From positions 3,015,232 through 3,079,231 of the forward strand of contig NC_014228.1 in NCBI RefSeq assembly GCF_000252955.1: a stretch of 64,000 nucleotides of DNA, in the 5' to 3' direction. Numbering within the stretch: the first letter of the stretch is position 1; each line of letters opens with the position of its first letter. Origin of the DNA: Xenorhabdus nematophila ATCC 19061. Its GTDB lineage: Bacteria; Pseudomonadota; Gammaproteobacteria; Enterobacterales; Enterobacteriaceae. Both the position numbers and the translations under genes were made by a program. The notes under the pieces are model-generated. The model was not told the DNA's origin. It ran no database searches and saw only the letters and a list, made by a program, of their open reading frames with translations. Shown here piece by piece: positions 34,774-43,103 of this stretch.

Positions 34774-35469
34774 TCACCAACGTGGATGAGGCAAACGACA
34801 CAAATACAGCTCTTCAAACGCCTGCGGTGTTAAACCCCAGGCAATTTTTTCTTTATCCAATCGATTTTCAGTATCATCAAACAAGGTGACCGTATCGAAA
34901 AAAGCGCGTTCACCTCTGATACGATTCAGGATAAAGAACCGCTTATAAACCTCCTCGCCGTTATCCCCTGAACCTCTGGAGGAGTAAAACGTTCTCTTCC
35001 ATTGCTTATGCATTGATAGATTCAAAGCTAATTGCACCAACTGAATAGGGTTATCCGACCAAGCCCACTCTGACACATAAACATCGCCACAAAGGGCTGC
35101 AACATGGCTGTTTTCATGCACAAAGCGGATTTCAGCACCATTACTGAGCGTCACTAACCGAATATCTTCAGCATTTTCGGTTAACGTTGCTTGCTGTTTC
35201 GGGAAATACTGCGCAACGTAGTGAACAAAGTTCGGCAATAACTCCTTATTGGACATAAAAAACTTATTTCGCCCCGTCCGGCAGGCATCGCTTAACGCTT
35301 CCAGCACGAAATAATAATCAGCACCCGCCTGTCTGCATTTATGCAAAAAGCGATTACGGTGATGTTGATTAGCTTTCCAGCGTTTCTGCCAGACAAATAA
35401 GTCTAAAACAAATTTCCGGTGAATGTCGTAAACGATGTTGGTATCTAACTTTAAGGTGATGTTATTCAT
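34774..35469 (-). CDS. truncated, ATPase-degenerate terminase large-subunit paralogue
   Basis: 231 residues. From residue 35 to the end it lines up with the ATPase domain of gpP in this same prophage: FLHKCRQAGADYYFVLEALS with ILKSRQIGATYFFAREALMD, TGRNKFF with TGRNQVF, VTLSNGAEIRF with ITLSNGATLYF, and HKQWKRTFYSS with HKKWRQTYFST. Key residues differ: the last Walker A position is Asp51 instead of Thr, and Walker B reads YVSEW instead of YLDEY. The N-terminal HTH and C-terminal nuclease of gpP are absent. It is expressed from the early operon, far from the packaging genes, and a start with AGAGGAT is clear. It may interfere with terminase assembly or act as a regulator. Confidence 0.75.
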   Translation of the reverse strand: MNNITLKLDTNIVYDIHRKFVLDLFVWQKRWKANQHHRNRFLHKCRQAGADYYFVLEALSDACRTGRNKFFMSNKELLPNFVHYVAQYFPKQQATLTENAEDIRLVTLSNGAEIRFVHENSHVAALCGDVYVSEWAWSDNPIQLVQLALNLSMHKQWKRTFYSSRGSGDNGEEVYKRFFILNRIRGERAFFDTVTLFDDTENRLDKEKIAWGLTPQAFEELYLCRLPHPRW

Positions 35470-35474
35470 TTTAT

Positions 35475-35675
35475 TTATCCTCTCAGAATAAGAATGCCTG
35501 CCGCTAAGTCACATTTAATGATTTGTCGCAACACCTTATCCCGACGGGACTTGATTGTTTTAAAAGCACGTTGATAAGGTTTAGTTCGGGTGTTTTTCCA
35601 CCATTTTCTACGGCGGGCAAAGTACGTATCTAAATCGCTCTTCAATAATTCATTGGCTGTGGTGAGTTTTTTCAT
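35475..35675 (-). CDS. small basic protein of unknown function
   Basis: 66 residues from the ATG at 35675, which overlaps the Dcm stop (ATGA). It is rich in Lys/Arg/Trp (ARRRKWWKNTRTKPYQRAFK) and so probably binds nucleic acid. It is five bases from the terminase paralogue's ribosome-binding region, so the two are probably co-translated. Not recognised. Confidence 0.55.
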   Translation of the reverse strand: MKKLTTANELLKSDLDTYFARRRKWWKNTRTKPYQRAFKTIKSRRDKVLRQIIKCDLAAGILILRG

Positions 35676-36841
35676 TGTTGCCTCATCTGCATTAAAATCC
35701 GTTTCCCAATCCATGCCATCACCGGCACGGCCATTGAATTACCGATTGCCCGGTAACGATGGCCATCGGGACAATCTGCCGCGGATTTACCGTTCCACGG
35801 AATTTGGGTGTGATTATCAGGAAAACCCTGTAACCGCTCGCACTCCACGGGGGTGAATCGCCGCACAGCGTCATGAGTAGCTATCAGGTCAGCAGCGCTT
35901 TTATCATCCCGTGACCTGAGTGTTGATGAGATATCATCTGTTTTGTATTCCCCGAATGAAAGCAGGCGATAGGTGGATACCAACCCGCTGCCGCGCTGAG
36001 AAAATATTTCCTGATTGCTCATCCCGATCCCACCTGTGTTATGGCTCTGGTTTAAGGTTGGGTGTGGGTTTAACTCTGAATCCCAGTGACTACCGATAAC
36101 AGCACGGTTTCCAGCATGGGCGGCAACGGTTTGCCCCGCCGTTCCGCGCGTCTCAGGATGCCGGTGCACGCTGTCCGGCTCAAAAAGTACCGTGGCGGGA
36201 CAAAAGTTTTTTCGAGCACTTGCGACAACAAACACACGGCGGCGTCGTTGGGCCACGCCGAAATATTGAGCGTCGAGCACCCGCCAGGCGACGGCTCTTT
36301 GTGGTCCAGACACATAACCTGCGTTCGTCCACCGTTTCCCTGACGGCTGCAACGGCACATCTTCGCCGGCAAGGCCTGCAAGAAAACAGCCGAAGGCGTT
36401 ATCTCGGCTGGATAAGACGCCGGGGACGTTTTCCCAGACGATAATCGCGGGTTGTTTTCCGTTTGCTGTTCTGACTGAATCAATGACATTGGCCAACTCC
36501 ACGAATGATAAGGTTAGTTTTCCCCGCTCATCGCCCAGCCCATTGCGCAAACCCGCAATGCTGAACGCCTGACAGGGTGTCCCGCCGACCAGAATATCCG
36601 GCGCATCGGCCTGATTTTCAGCAATCAGGGCGGAGATTTGGGTCATATCCCCCAGATTGAGGACATACGGCCAGTGATAGCGCAGTACCTCACTGGGAAA
36701 TTTTTCGATTTCACTGAACCATGATGGAAACAAGCCGAGCGGTTCCCATGCCACACTGGCCGCCTCAATGCCGGAACAAACCGAGCCGAATGTACACGTA
36801 ATGTTATTAACGATTTCGGCATCTAATTTTAAGGTCAGCAT
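35672..36841 (-). CDS. DNA (cytosine-5) methyltransferase
   Basis: 389 residues. C5-methylase motifs in order: I FGSVCSGIEAASVAWEPLGL (18-37), IV GGTPCQAFS with the catalytic Cys90, VI WENV (136-139), VIII AQRRRRVFVV (197-206), and X AIGNSMAVPV near the end. The specificity region between VIII and X is long and not assignable to a target sequence. No cognate nuclease is nearby, so it is an orphan methylase that probably protects phage DNA. Its first 14 residues (LTLKLDAEIVNNI) resemble the start of the terminase paralogue downstream. Confidence 0.93.
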   Translation of the reverse strand: MLTLKLDAEIVNNITCTFGSVCSGIEAASVAWEPLGLFPSWFSEIEKFPSEVLRYHWPYVLNLGDMTQISALIAENQADAPDILVGGTPCQAFSIAGLRNGLGDERGKLTLSFVELANVIDSVRTANGKQPAIIVWENVPGVLSSRDNAFGCFLAGLAGEDVPLQPSGKRWTNAGYVSGPQRAVAWRVLDAQYFGVAQRRRRVFVVASARKNFCPATVLFEPDSVHRHPETRGTAGQTVAAHAGNRAVIGSHWDSELNPHPTLNQSHNTGGIGMSNQEIFSQRGSGLVSTYRLLSFGEYKTDDISSTLRSRDDKSAADLIATHDAVRRFTPVECERLQGFPDNHTQIPWNGKSAADCPDGHRYRAIGNSMAVPVMAWIGKRILMQMRQQ

Positions 36842-37095
36842 CCGGCTTCCCTCGCTGCAAAATTTTCCGCAATTTCCTCAATTCGCTCACTCAGTTGCTG
36901 CAAGGTTTTTATATCATTGCCATCAACTCCCAGTCTGATCACACAGCGGACTAATTCCCGCAAATTTGTGTAATATCTAAATGGTGTCAAATATTCGCGG
37001 CCTGCATTTTTACCTCTCAGCGATACTGTTTTTTTATTCAGCGTGTATGCTCTGCTATCTGAAGTAATGACATATTGACCTAAATCGATTCTCAT
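36835..37095 (-). CDS. DUF5405-like phage protein
   Basis: 86 residues, starting MRIDLGQYVITSDSRAYTLN and containing YYTNLRELVRCVIRLGV. This matches my memory of DUF5405, a small protein of P2-like early operons between A and other genes. Function unknown. It overlaps gpA by 4 bp and Dcm by 7 bp. Confidence 0.65.
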   Translation of the reverse strand: MRIDLGQYVITSDSRAYTLNKKTVSLRGKNAGREYLTPFRYYTNLRELVRCVIRLGVDGNDIKTLQQLSERIEEIAENFAAREAGC

Positions 37096-39206
37096 GATTT
37101 CCTCATTTCACCCAGATTCTTAATCCGCTGCCGCAGCACATCGCGGTGCGCCTCTTTTTGCCGTTCCGTTTCCACCGGAATAAAACTGCCGTCCGTCCAT
37201 AACCGGAAAGATTGTTCACTGAGGTTAATTTTTCCCCCGATAATTAATGACTGCGCCATCAGCCGGCTAAAATCCATCCCGATTGACCGGGCGTAATCGA
37301 CCACTTTTTCAACTAACTGATCCTTCTCGCTGATCGTACGCTGACCCCCCGTACAGTTATTGACAGAACTCCAAGGGGCGGCGTTGCCGCCAGATAAAGG
37401 CAAAACCCCACTGCTGACCGTGCCGTTATCGGCCGTTAACTTCGGCACTATCTGCCAGCGGTGTTCACGGGTTGAAATAAAGGGATCATTGATAAGGTAA
37501 GGGGAGGTGATCCCCTGAATGCGTTGCGTGTCCTCACCGTAAGGGCTGCCACCTTCCACACGCTCATAAGAAAGACGCGCGGTCAGATCACGGCGGGAAA
37601 CCAGCGGGCCACCCTGCGCCTCGGTGTATTTAGCCCAGTTGCCGGTATCGGCCGCGTCAATGACGTCATCCAGCTTTTCAATATTCAGGCGGGTATCCCC
37701 CAGACGGCGCAGTTCCCGCCAGACCGAAACCGGTGCCCCGCCGATTTGCTGAAACTGCCGAATACGCCAGCGGCTTGCCCAGGCAGAAACCGCTTTCGCC
37801 ATGTCCTTGATGGATTCGCCTGTTTCAGCGTCTTTCTCATCATCCAGCGCGTAGCCGTCGATATTCTTTGAGATATATTTGGCGATATACCCCGTGGCGC
37901 TGCCTTTTTCCTTGTCAATGGGTTCAACATGAAAGCGGGCTTTGCGGGCGGCTTCGCTGTTCAGTTCAGCGGCGTCTTCCAGCATGGCATGATGGCGAAT
38001 AATGGCGCGCATCTTCTCGACATGCTCAGGGGGCATAAACAGCAGCATGTGCCAGTGGGGCGTCCCGTCATGGTGAGGCTCAACCACCCGGAAGCCAAAG
38101 ACGCTAATTCCCTCACGGGCATACGCCGCGCGGATACGTGCCCAGACACCACACAGGTACTTTTGGGTATCACGGGGGTTAGAACCGTCCCAGTTTTCCA
38201 CGAAACCCCCTTTGCTGTGCACCGCATGGTATTTTGACGGGGCGGTCAGGGTATAAAACTCACCCACAAAGCCGCGTTCGTCAGCCAAATCCTCAAAACC
38301 CCGCATCCGTACCATCAATTCGCAACGGCGCACGGCCGGATTGGCCACACTGCCCAGTACCCTCTCACTTAATGGCACCCGTTCACCGAGTTCATTCTCT
38401 AAATCAAACGCCTTGAGAAATTCCCAGCTCTTGCGCTTCTGCTCTTTCCATTCACGCAGGGTATGGCGGGAAACATACGGTGAGGCGGATTTTTGTACCT
38501 GTCCGACCGCAATCGCCATATGCTCAGCACGAATATCCCGCATTCTTTTCAGGCGGCCATACCACCATTTATCAGACATCAGGCGAAGCAGGCCGGCGCA
38601 TAACTGATCAACCGTGACTTTTCCACCCCGCGCCAGTTGTTGCCAGTAAGGGGGCGTTGTCCCGGTCTGATGGGCCAGTTTTGCCATTCTTTGGTAGACA
38701 TTCAGCAGACGCAGCCTGGCTTCGTCCTGATCATCCGGGGGCTGATTGACATACTGTGCGGAGACGTCTTCATAACTGTCGGTCATAAACTGGGAAACTG
38801 CCCACGCAAGCTGCTTAATCTCTTTGCGCTCCAGCGTCACCAGACGCTCTAATTGCTCGATAAAAGGAAAGGGGATTGCACCGGCGGCCTGATGCCTGAA
38901 TTGATAACGTGCAAAGACTGTGTTCAGTCGTGGTAATACATTCTCACCAATGGTCTTACGTAAAAATGCATTAGCACGACGGCGGCCATGGCGGCCGGAC
39001 TCGGTATAGATTTTTTTGTAACGGTTAGAAAAATACGTCGCCAGAAAATCAGGCATGACCCCGATAAACTGGCGGCGCCATTCATGATCGGCGGGGTTGG
39101 TATCCCATAGCAGACGTTCAGCCATCGTTGCATCCGCGGGCAAACCCGGCTGAAAGTCTTCACGCTGGCGACGCACAGATAGCATTGCGTCGCTGTTGTG
39201 TTCCAT
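37092..39206 (-). CDS. A: replication initiator endonuclease gpA
   Basis: 704 residues from the ATG at 39206. A GTG at 39248 is possible but lies inside the upstream gap. P2 A (about 761) nicks the origin inside its own gene and starts rolling-circle replication. The HUH motif is EPHHDGTPHWHMLLF (about residues 376-390 of this start). The two active tyrosines are in TGYIAKYISKNIDGYALDD (Tyr440 and Tyr444). The middle region keeps ITLTAPSKYH-like FYTLTAPSKYH. The origin itself was not located. Confidence 0.95.
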   Translation of the reverse strand: MEHNSDAMLSVRRQREDFQPGLPADATMAERLLWDTNPADHEWRRQFIGVMPDFLATYFSNRYKKIYTESGRHGRRRANAFLRKTIGENVLPRLNTVFARYQFRHQAAGAIPFPFIEQLERLVTLERKEIKQLAWAVSQFMTDSYEDVSAQYVNQPPDDQDEARLRLLNVYQRMAKLAHQTGTTPPYWQQLARGGKVTVDQLCAGLLRLMSDKWWYGRLKRMRDIRAEHMAIAVGQVQKSASPYVSRHTLREWKEQKRKSWEFLKAFDLENELGERVPLSERVLGSVANPAVRRCELMVRMRGFEDLADERGFVGEFYTLTAPSKYHAVHSKGGFVENWDGSNPRDTQKYLCGVWARIRAAYAREGISVFGFRVVEPHHDGTPHWHMLLFMPPEHVEKMRAIIRHHAMLEDAAELNSEAARKARFHVEPIDKEKGSATGYIAKYISKNIDGYALDDEKDAETGESIKDMAKAVSAWASRWRIRQFQQIGGAPVSVWRELRRLGDTRLNIEKLDDVIDAADTGNWAKYTEAQGGPLVSRRDLTARLSYERVEGGSPYGEDTQRIQGITSPYLINDPFISTREHRWQIVPKLTADNGTVSSGVLPLSGGNAAPWSSVNNCTGGQRTISEKDQLVEKVVDYARSIGMDFSRLMAQSLIIGGKINLSEQSFRLWTDGSFIPVETERQKEAHRDVLRQRIKNLGEMRKS

Positions 39207-39278
39207 TAACTCACTCACTCGCAAACCCCGGCATACACCGAGCTGCACGCCTGATGGGCATTTTCTTCGGCCAATAAG

Positions 39279-40220
39279 TCAAACTGACGCCCCCCCCCTG
39301 GAAGTCAGCGCCCAGTCGCGATAGGTTTCAATCCCGTGGGATTCCAATGTCACGCACTCGATACGACGTTCCCGTTTCACCGGGTCTTGATGGGATGGAA
39401 AGAAAGTGGAATTACCCCGACGTGAACAGGCCGCCACCATCTGTTTCCAACGGGCAACGCGGGCAATTTCATCCGGGAAGCGAGAAAATATTTCGGCCAG
39501 TTCAGATTTGCGGGCATGAATGCAGGGCATACAACCGACGCGCGAACAACCTTGCTGATACAGGGGGTTAGGCTTGATACCGTGCTTTTTCGCCAGTACG
39601 AAAACCTGCTCATGTGTCCATGACAAAATAGGGCGGTAAACGGACAATCCGGCGGTATCATCAATATCCGATTCCCATGCCGGCAATTTCGCCCGCTCCG
39701 GTGATTCCTGCGCCCTGATACCCTGCCATGAGATCACTTCATCAAATTCAGTGAGCAACGGCTGGATAACCTGCTCAGCAATGGGCTTATGCTTAAGCTC
39801 GAAAGTACAGAACCGGGCTTTTGTTGACGGGAAACGGCCCTTTAACATACACAGGTCGAGAAAGGGGTTATCCGTAGGAAATAAGACCTTGAGTGCAGCA
39901 ATAATACGCTTTTCTGCCTGTGCTTCGGTCATGCCACATTCGGCAACCAGACTGATCGGCCAACGGGTTTTGATAAACTCACGCTTGTTTTTAATCTGGC
40001 GGGTAAAGTCCGCTTTTACCCGCTGAATTTTCCCCAGCCGGTTTTCCAGATAATCCAGATAGTCCATGGTTTGCGGGTGTTCATGCCCGGTATCGGCAAA
40101 GACGGCAATATGAGGCACATTGGCTTCGCGAGCCAGTAACCACTGGGCGAGGCTGTCTTTACCCCCTGAAACAGAAATCACGTTAATGGTGTTTTCGGCA
40201 TAGCATCGGGTATCAATCAT
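39279..40220 (-). CDS. PP-loop / PAPS-reductase-family protein
   Basis: 313 residues. A PP-loop ATP-pyrophosphatase motif SGGKDSLAQ (18-26) and the adjacent VFADTGHEHPQTMDYL place it with phosphoadenosine phosphosulfate reductase-like enzymes. A CSRVGCMPCIHARK block supplies three cysteines that may bind a metal or Fe-S cluster. This group occurs in P2-like phages but the substrate is unknown. Assimilatory sulfate reduction seems unlikely from context; nucleic-acid modification is possible. It lies between Dam and gpA, overlapping Dam by 4 bp. Confidence 0.82.
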   Translation of the reverse strand: MIDTRCYAENTINVISVSGGKDSLAQWLLAREANVPHIAVFADTGHEHPQTMDYLDYLENRLGKIQRVKADFTRQIKNKREFIKTRWPISLVAECGMTEAQAEKRIIAALKVLFPTDNPFLDLCMLKGRFPSTKARFCTFELKHKPIAEQVIQPLLTEFDEVISWQGIRAQESPERAKLPAWESDIDDTAGLSVYRPILSWTHEQVFVLAKKHGIKPNPLYQQGCSRVGCMPCIHARKSELAEIFSRFPDEIARVARWKQMVAACSRRGNSTFFPSHQDPVKRERRIECVTLESHGIETYRDWALTSRGGASV

Positions 40221-41041
40221 GAACGTTCTCCCAACACCGCAATAATTTCTTTCGCAGACTGACGGTTGCCATTGGCGGCAATGGTACGAGGGGCATCGAT
40301 TTCATGGATAGTGAAACCCAGATCGGCATACAACTCTTTGGCTTCAATTGAGTTGGAAACGGTGACGGGTATATCGCCTTCATCATGCAGGGTGCGTAAA
40401 AACACGGCTAACAACTCATGATCAGCAGGGGTAAAATTTACCTGATGATATTGGGTGAAGGCTTTGCCTTTGGTGAGATACGGCGGATCGCAATAAACTA
40501 CATCGCCATGTTCAGCGCGTATTAAAGTGTCCTGCCATTCCTGACAGGCAATCTCAGCGTGTTGGGCTTTTTCAGCGAAGGCGCGAATTTCTTTTTCAGG
40601 AAAATAAACGTTTTTATATTTTCCGTAGGGGGTATTAAATTCACCACTTAAATTATATCGGCATAAGCCATTATAACAGTGCCGATTTAAATATAAAAAA
40701 TAAGCGGCTTTTGATGCCTGACTCAGTTCGAGTACTTTTTCGTTAAAATCATCGCGCTTCATATTATATATTTTGCGCGAATTATCACCGTCAAAACCCA
40801 GCTTTAACCAGTTAATGTACCAGTCAATATCAACACCAAAAGACAAAATTTGTGCATATAAATTAATTAAATCAGCGTTAGCATCCGCCACCAAATACGC
40901 CGGGTAATCCGTATTCATCATCACGGCACAGGAACCCGCGAACGGCTCAACCAGCCGCTGACCGGCAGGCAGATGCGGCAGTAACTTATCCATAATGCGG
41001 ACTTTTGAACCCGCCCATTTGAGGATAGTTTTATTGGCCAT
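40217..41041 (-). CDS. dam: Dam-type DNA adenine methyltransferase
   Basis: 274 residues from MANKTILKWAGSK, whose ATG is one base after the upstream stop (TGAGATG). Motifs: LKWAGSK near the N-terminus, the SAM site VEPFAGSCAVMMNTDYPAYL, and the catalytic DPPY in VVYCDPPYLTKG (185-188). This is the D12 class, probably methylating GATC. Orphan Dam genes are common in P2-like phages. Confidence 0.93.
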   Translation of the reverse strand: MANKTILKWAGSKVRIMDKLLPHLPAGQRLVEPFAGSCAVMMNTDYPAYLVADANADLINLYAQILSFGVDIDWYINWLKLGFDGDNSRKIYNMKRDDFNEKVLELSQASKAAYFLYLNRHCYNGLCRYNLSGEFNTPYGKYKNVYFPEKEIRAFAEKAQHAEIACQEWQDTLIRAEHGDVVYCDPPYLTKGKAFTQYHQVNFTPADHELLAVFLRTLHDEGDIPVTVSNSIEAKELYADLGFTIHEIDAPRTIAANGNRQSAKEIIAVLGERS

Positions 41042-41042
41042 C

Positions 41043-41264
41043 TCACACACTCCGATAATGTTTCAGTTTCAGTTCAAAAATTTCCTGGCAGGGCGCGCAG
41101 TGGGTCACGCCGGTGACAATCCTCCGGCGTGCTTCGGGGATTGCATGTCCGCAAACCTCACATTCAAACGCTGAGACACCGACAGGGCGGTTAACATGAG
41201 CAGCTATTCGCTGTTCCAGCAATTGCTCAGCGTGCTGAAGGGCTAAATCGAGCGCCTTAGACAT
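41043..41264 (-). CDS. TraR/DksA-type zinc finger protein
   Basis: 73 residues from the ATG at 41264. An N-terminal helix (KALDLALQHAEQLLEQRIAA) is followed by CEVCGHAIPEARRRIVTGVT and CAPCQEIFE, the four-cysteine DksA/TraR finger. It corresponds to P2 orf82-type genes and may act on RNA polymerase during lytic growth. It overlaps the previous gene by 8 bp. Confidence 0.9.
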   Translation of the reverse strand: MSKALDLALQHAEQLLEQRIAAHVNRPVGVSAFECEVCGHAIPEARRRIVTGVTHCAPCQEIFELKLKHYRSV

Positions 41265-41505
41265 GGTTCCACTCCTGCGCCTGATGCCCGACCTGTTCAG
41301 ATTCGCTTTGCAGCAGGGCGGCACTGTCAGAAGGCCCCATTTTTTTATCCAGAACATGGGCAGACAGCTTGACCAGCCAATGCTGCCTTTCTTCCCGGCG
41401 GGCTTTTTTAATTAATTGTTCAGCGTGCTTATAGGTAATACAAACAGCAGCAGCATCCTGTGATTCAGCGGGGTCATAACCAGTCATTAATTTTTTATTT
41501 TTCAT
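41257..41505 (-). CDS. DUF2732-like early phage protein
   Basis: 82 residues. A helical EQLIKKARREERQHWLVKLS and AALLQSESEQVGHQ resemble DUF2732, a small protein of P2-like early operons. Function unknown. Confidence 0.6.
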   Translation of the reverse strand: MKNKKLMTGYDPAESQDAAAVCITYKHAEQLIKKARREERQHWLVKLSAHVLDKKMGPSDSAALLQSESEQVGHQAQEWNHV

Positions 41506-41576
41506 TTTCTATTTCCTGTTTTTAGGTAATAAGAATCCCTGCGCGTTGACGCATTAATTAAAATGTTTGTTATAAA

Positions 41577-41927
41577 TTAATGTGTCATTAATGCTGACAG
41601 CACCAATTTAGCCGGTAATATTGATGCGACCGCTTTAAATTGATTCATTGCCAAAATTAACGCCCGTTGTTCATTTTTCGTTAATTCATTGAATTTGACG
41701 TCATAACGTGACTTATCAAAACCCGCCAGATGAAAAATCAAATGCAGAATTCGTTCATTATTTCGGACACGGTTATTGGTACGGTCGCGCATATATTCCA
41801 TGAATTCAGCCAGTTCACTGTTATCATCAGAAAAAACCTTATGACGCAATTCTGCGGCGGCATTTAATCCGTCAATCCGCTCATCCAGGGTTAATACCAC
41901 TGCGCGGCAAGATTCTGTATTAGCCAT
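41577..41927 (-). CDS. early phage protein (possibly DUF5347)
   Basis: 116 residues, mostly helical (LTLDERIDGLNAAAELRHKV, LHLIFHLAGFDKSRYDVKF, NEQRALILAMNQFKAVASIL). It looks like a small phage family that I tentatively link to DUF5347. No function is apparent. Confidence 0.55.
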   Translation of the reverse strand: MANTESCRAVVLTLDERIDGLNAAAELRHKVFSDDNSELAEFMEYMRDRTNNRVRNNERILHLIFHLAGFDKSRYDVKFNELTKNEQRALILAMNQFKAVASILPAKLVLSALMTH

Positions 41928-41937
41928 AGCATCACCT

Positions 41938-42105
41938 TTATAGTATGGATAATAACGGGGTTAATATTGTGGTTGCTAAGCCGATTGACACTAATGTCAT
42001 TATCAATGGGTTTTCTTTTTTACCTGCCGTGCCGGTGACTTTAATGTTTAAAAAGTCAGCACTGGTTACTTTATATTTGTGCTGCATCCTCTTTAATTCG
42101 TTCAT
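41938..42105 (-). CDS. 55-residue small membrane protein
   Basis: The ATG at 42105 follows AGGATAAAAATCC, and the frame is MNELKRMQHKYKVTSADFLN, a glycine/lysine-rich middle, then a hydrophobic LIMTLVSIGLATTILTPLL to a stop at 41938. It overlaps the end of the upstream gene by 35 bp in another frame and ends 11 bp before the next gene. It fits the operon spacing. Function unknown. Confidence 0.6.
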   Translation of the reverse strand: MNELKRMQHKYKVTSADFLNIKVTGTAGKKENPLIMTLVSIGLATTILTPLLSIL

Positions 42106-42304
42106 GGATTTTTATCCTGTGTAATTGTCTGCAATACATTAATGCCTGGTTACGCGAATCAAATTTACCGTAGCAATATGCGCCGTCTTCCACCTGATAA
42201 CGTGTGAGTGGACAAGTAATGTTTTGGCGTACCGGGCGAATTAATAACTTTCCAAATTTAATTCGGCCTTTATTTAATTCCACTGGGATTGGGATTCTAT
42301 TCAT
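42071..42304 (-). CDS. small early phage protein of unknown function
   Basis: 77 residues, basic, with FGKLLIRPVRQNITCPLTRY and YCYGKFDSRNQALMYCRQLH. Not recognised. It is the first gene after the Cox-like regulator. Confidence 0.5.
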   Translation of the reverse strand: MNRIPIPVELNKGRIKFGKLLIRPVRQNITCPLTRYQVEDGAYCYGKFDSRNQALMYCRQLHRIKIHERIKEDAAQI

Positions 42305-42337
42305 TTCATTACCTCATAATTTAGTTATTAACAGAGG

Positions 42338-43012
42338 CTAATAATTTAATACTGTCCTATTTTCATCAGCTCTCTGATTACGACTTAAAATATTCTCTAT
42401 CCTTTCTAATTCAGGCGGTAATACTCCTAAATCATCAACCAGTTTATTAACTCGTTTAAACCAACTGGTTTTCCATCCCATGCGTTCAAATGAAGGTATC
42501 TTGTTATTGGCTTCATAAACCATTTCTAACCATTCATTCCACATAATCACAAGGTGAACTCGATTACCTTTAGGTGTACGTTCGCTTCTGATAGGCAAGC
42601 GACCACTACTAGTTAATTTGCGTATGCTACTTTCTGATTTTCCGGTACGACGACAAAATTCTCTAACAGTAATCGGATCTGGGGTATCAAATAATAATTG
42701 AATCACTGCGTTAATATTATGAATTGTGTCATCAACCTTACTCAACCAACTTGCCTTCCAACCGATTCTCTCATCAATAGGCAGTTTGTTAGTTACTTCA
42801 TAAATCATTTCCAGCCACTCATTCCACATAATCATGAGCCGCATATCGCTAAAGCCTTCACCGTTAATTTCACGCTCGGTTCTGATAGGCAAGCGGCGAC
42901 GATCAGCTAACTTACGCACACTGCTTTCTGTTCTTCCAGTGCGACGCTGGAATTCATTGATTGTGATTGGGTCTGGGATCTTAAACAACAATCTCAAAAC
43001 TTGTTCGTTCAT
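42338..43012 (-). CDS. tandem two-domain Cox-like regulator
   Basis: 224 residues made of two copies of a Cox/MerR-like winged-helix unit. Unit 1 (about 12-94): DPITINEFQRRTGRTESSVR, KLADRRRLPIRT, IMWNEWLEMIYEVTNKLP, WKASWL. Unit 2 (about 111-199): DPITVREFCRRTGKSESSIR, KLTSSGRLPIRS, IMWNEWLEMVYEANNKIP, WKTSWF. P2 Cox is a single unit of about 91 residues that represses the C promoter and helps excision. A fused pair would bind two adjacent operators. It is divergent from the CI genes, as cox is from C. Confidence 0.82.
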   Translation of the reverse strand: MNEQVLRLLFKIPDPITINEFQRRTGRTESSVRKLADRRRLPIRTEREINGEGFSDMRLMIMWNEWLEMIYEVTNKLPIDERIGWKASWLSKVDDTIHNINAVIQLLFDTPDPITVREFCRRTGKSESSIRKLTSSGRLPIRSERTPKGNRVHLVIMWNEWLEMVYEANNKIPSFERMGWKTSWFKRVNKLVDDLGVLPPELERIENILSRNQRADENRTVLNY

Positions 43013-43030
43013 GTGCTAATCTCTTTATTT

Positions 43031-43095
43031 GGGGTACTTCCGAAAAATTTACCCCTTACAGTTCTAATTTTTCACAATCTACATCCATTTTTCGG
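43031..43095. promoter_or_regulatory. CI/Cox switch region with inverted repeats
   Basis: The 91-bp divergent gap holds GGGGTA (43031-43036) facing TACCCC (43050-43055), and CCGAAAAAT (43040-43048) facing ATTTTTCGG (43087-43095). The 10-mer GGGGTACTTC at 43031-43040 recurs, inverted, at 43959-43968 before the integrase. These are candidate operators for CI and/or Cox. Confidence 0.6.
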
Positions 43096-43103
43096 AGAAA
43101 GCA

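Noticed and set aside
39206..39248. GTG start for gpA at 39248
   Set aside because: It adds 14 residues with no counterpart in P2 A. The ATG at 39206 is preferred, although its ribosome site is weak.
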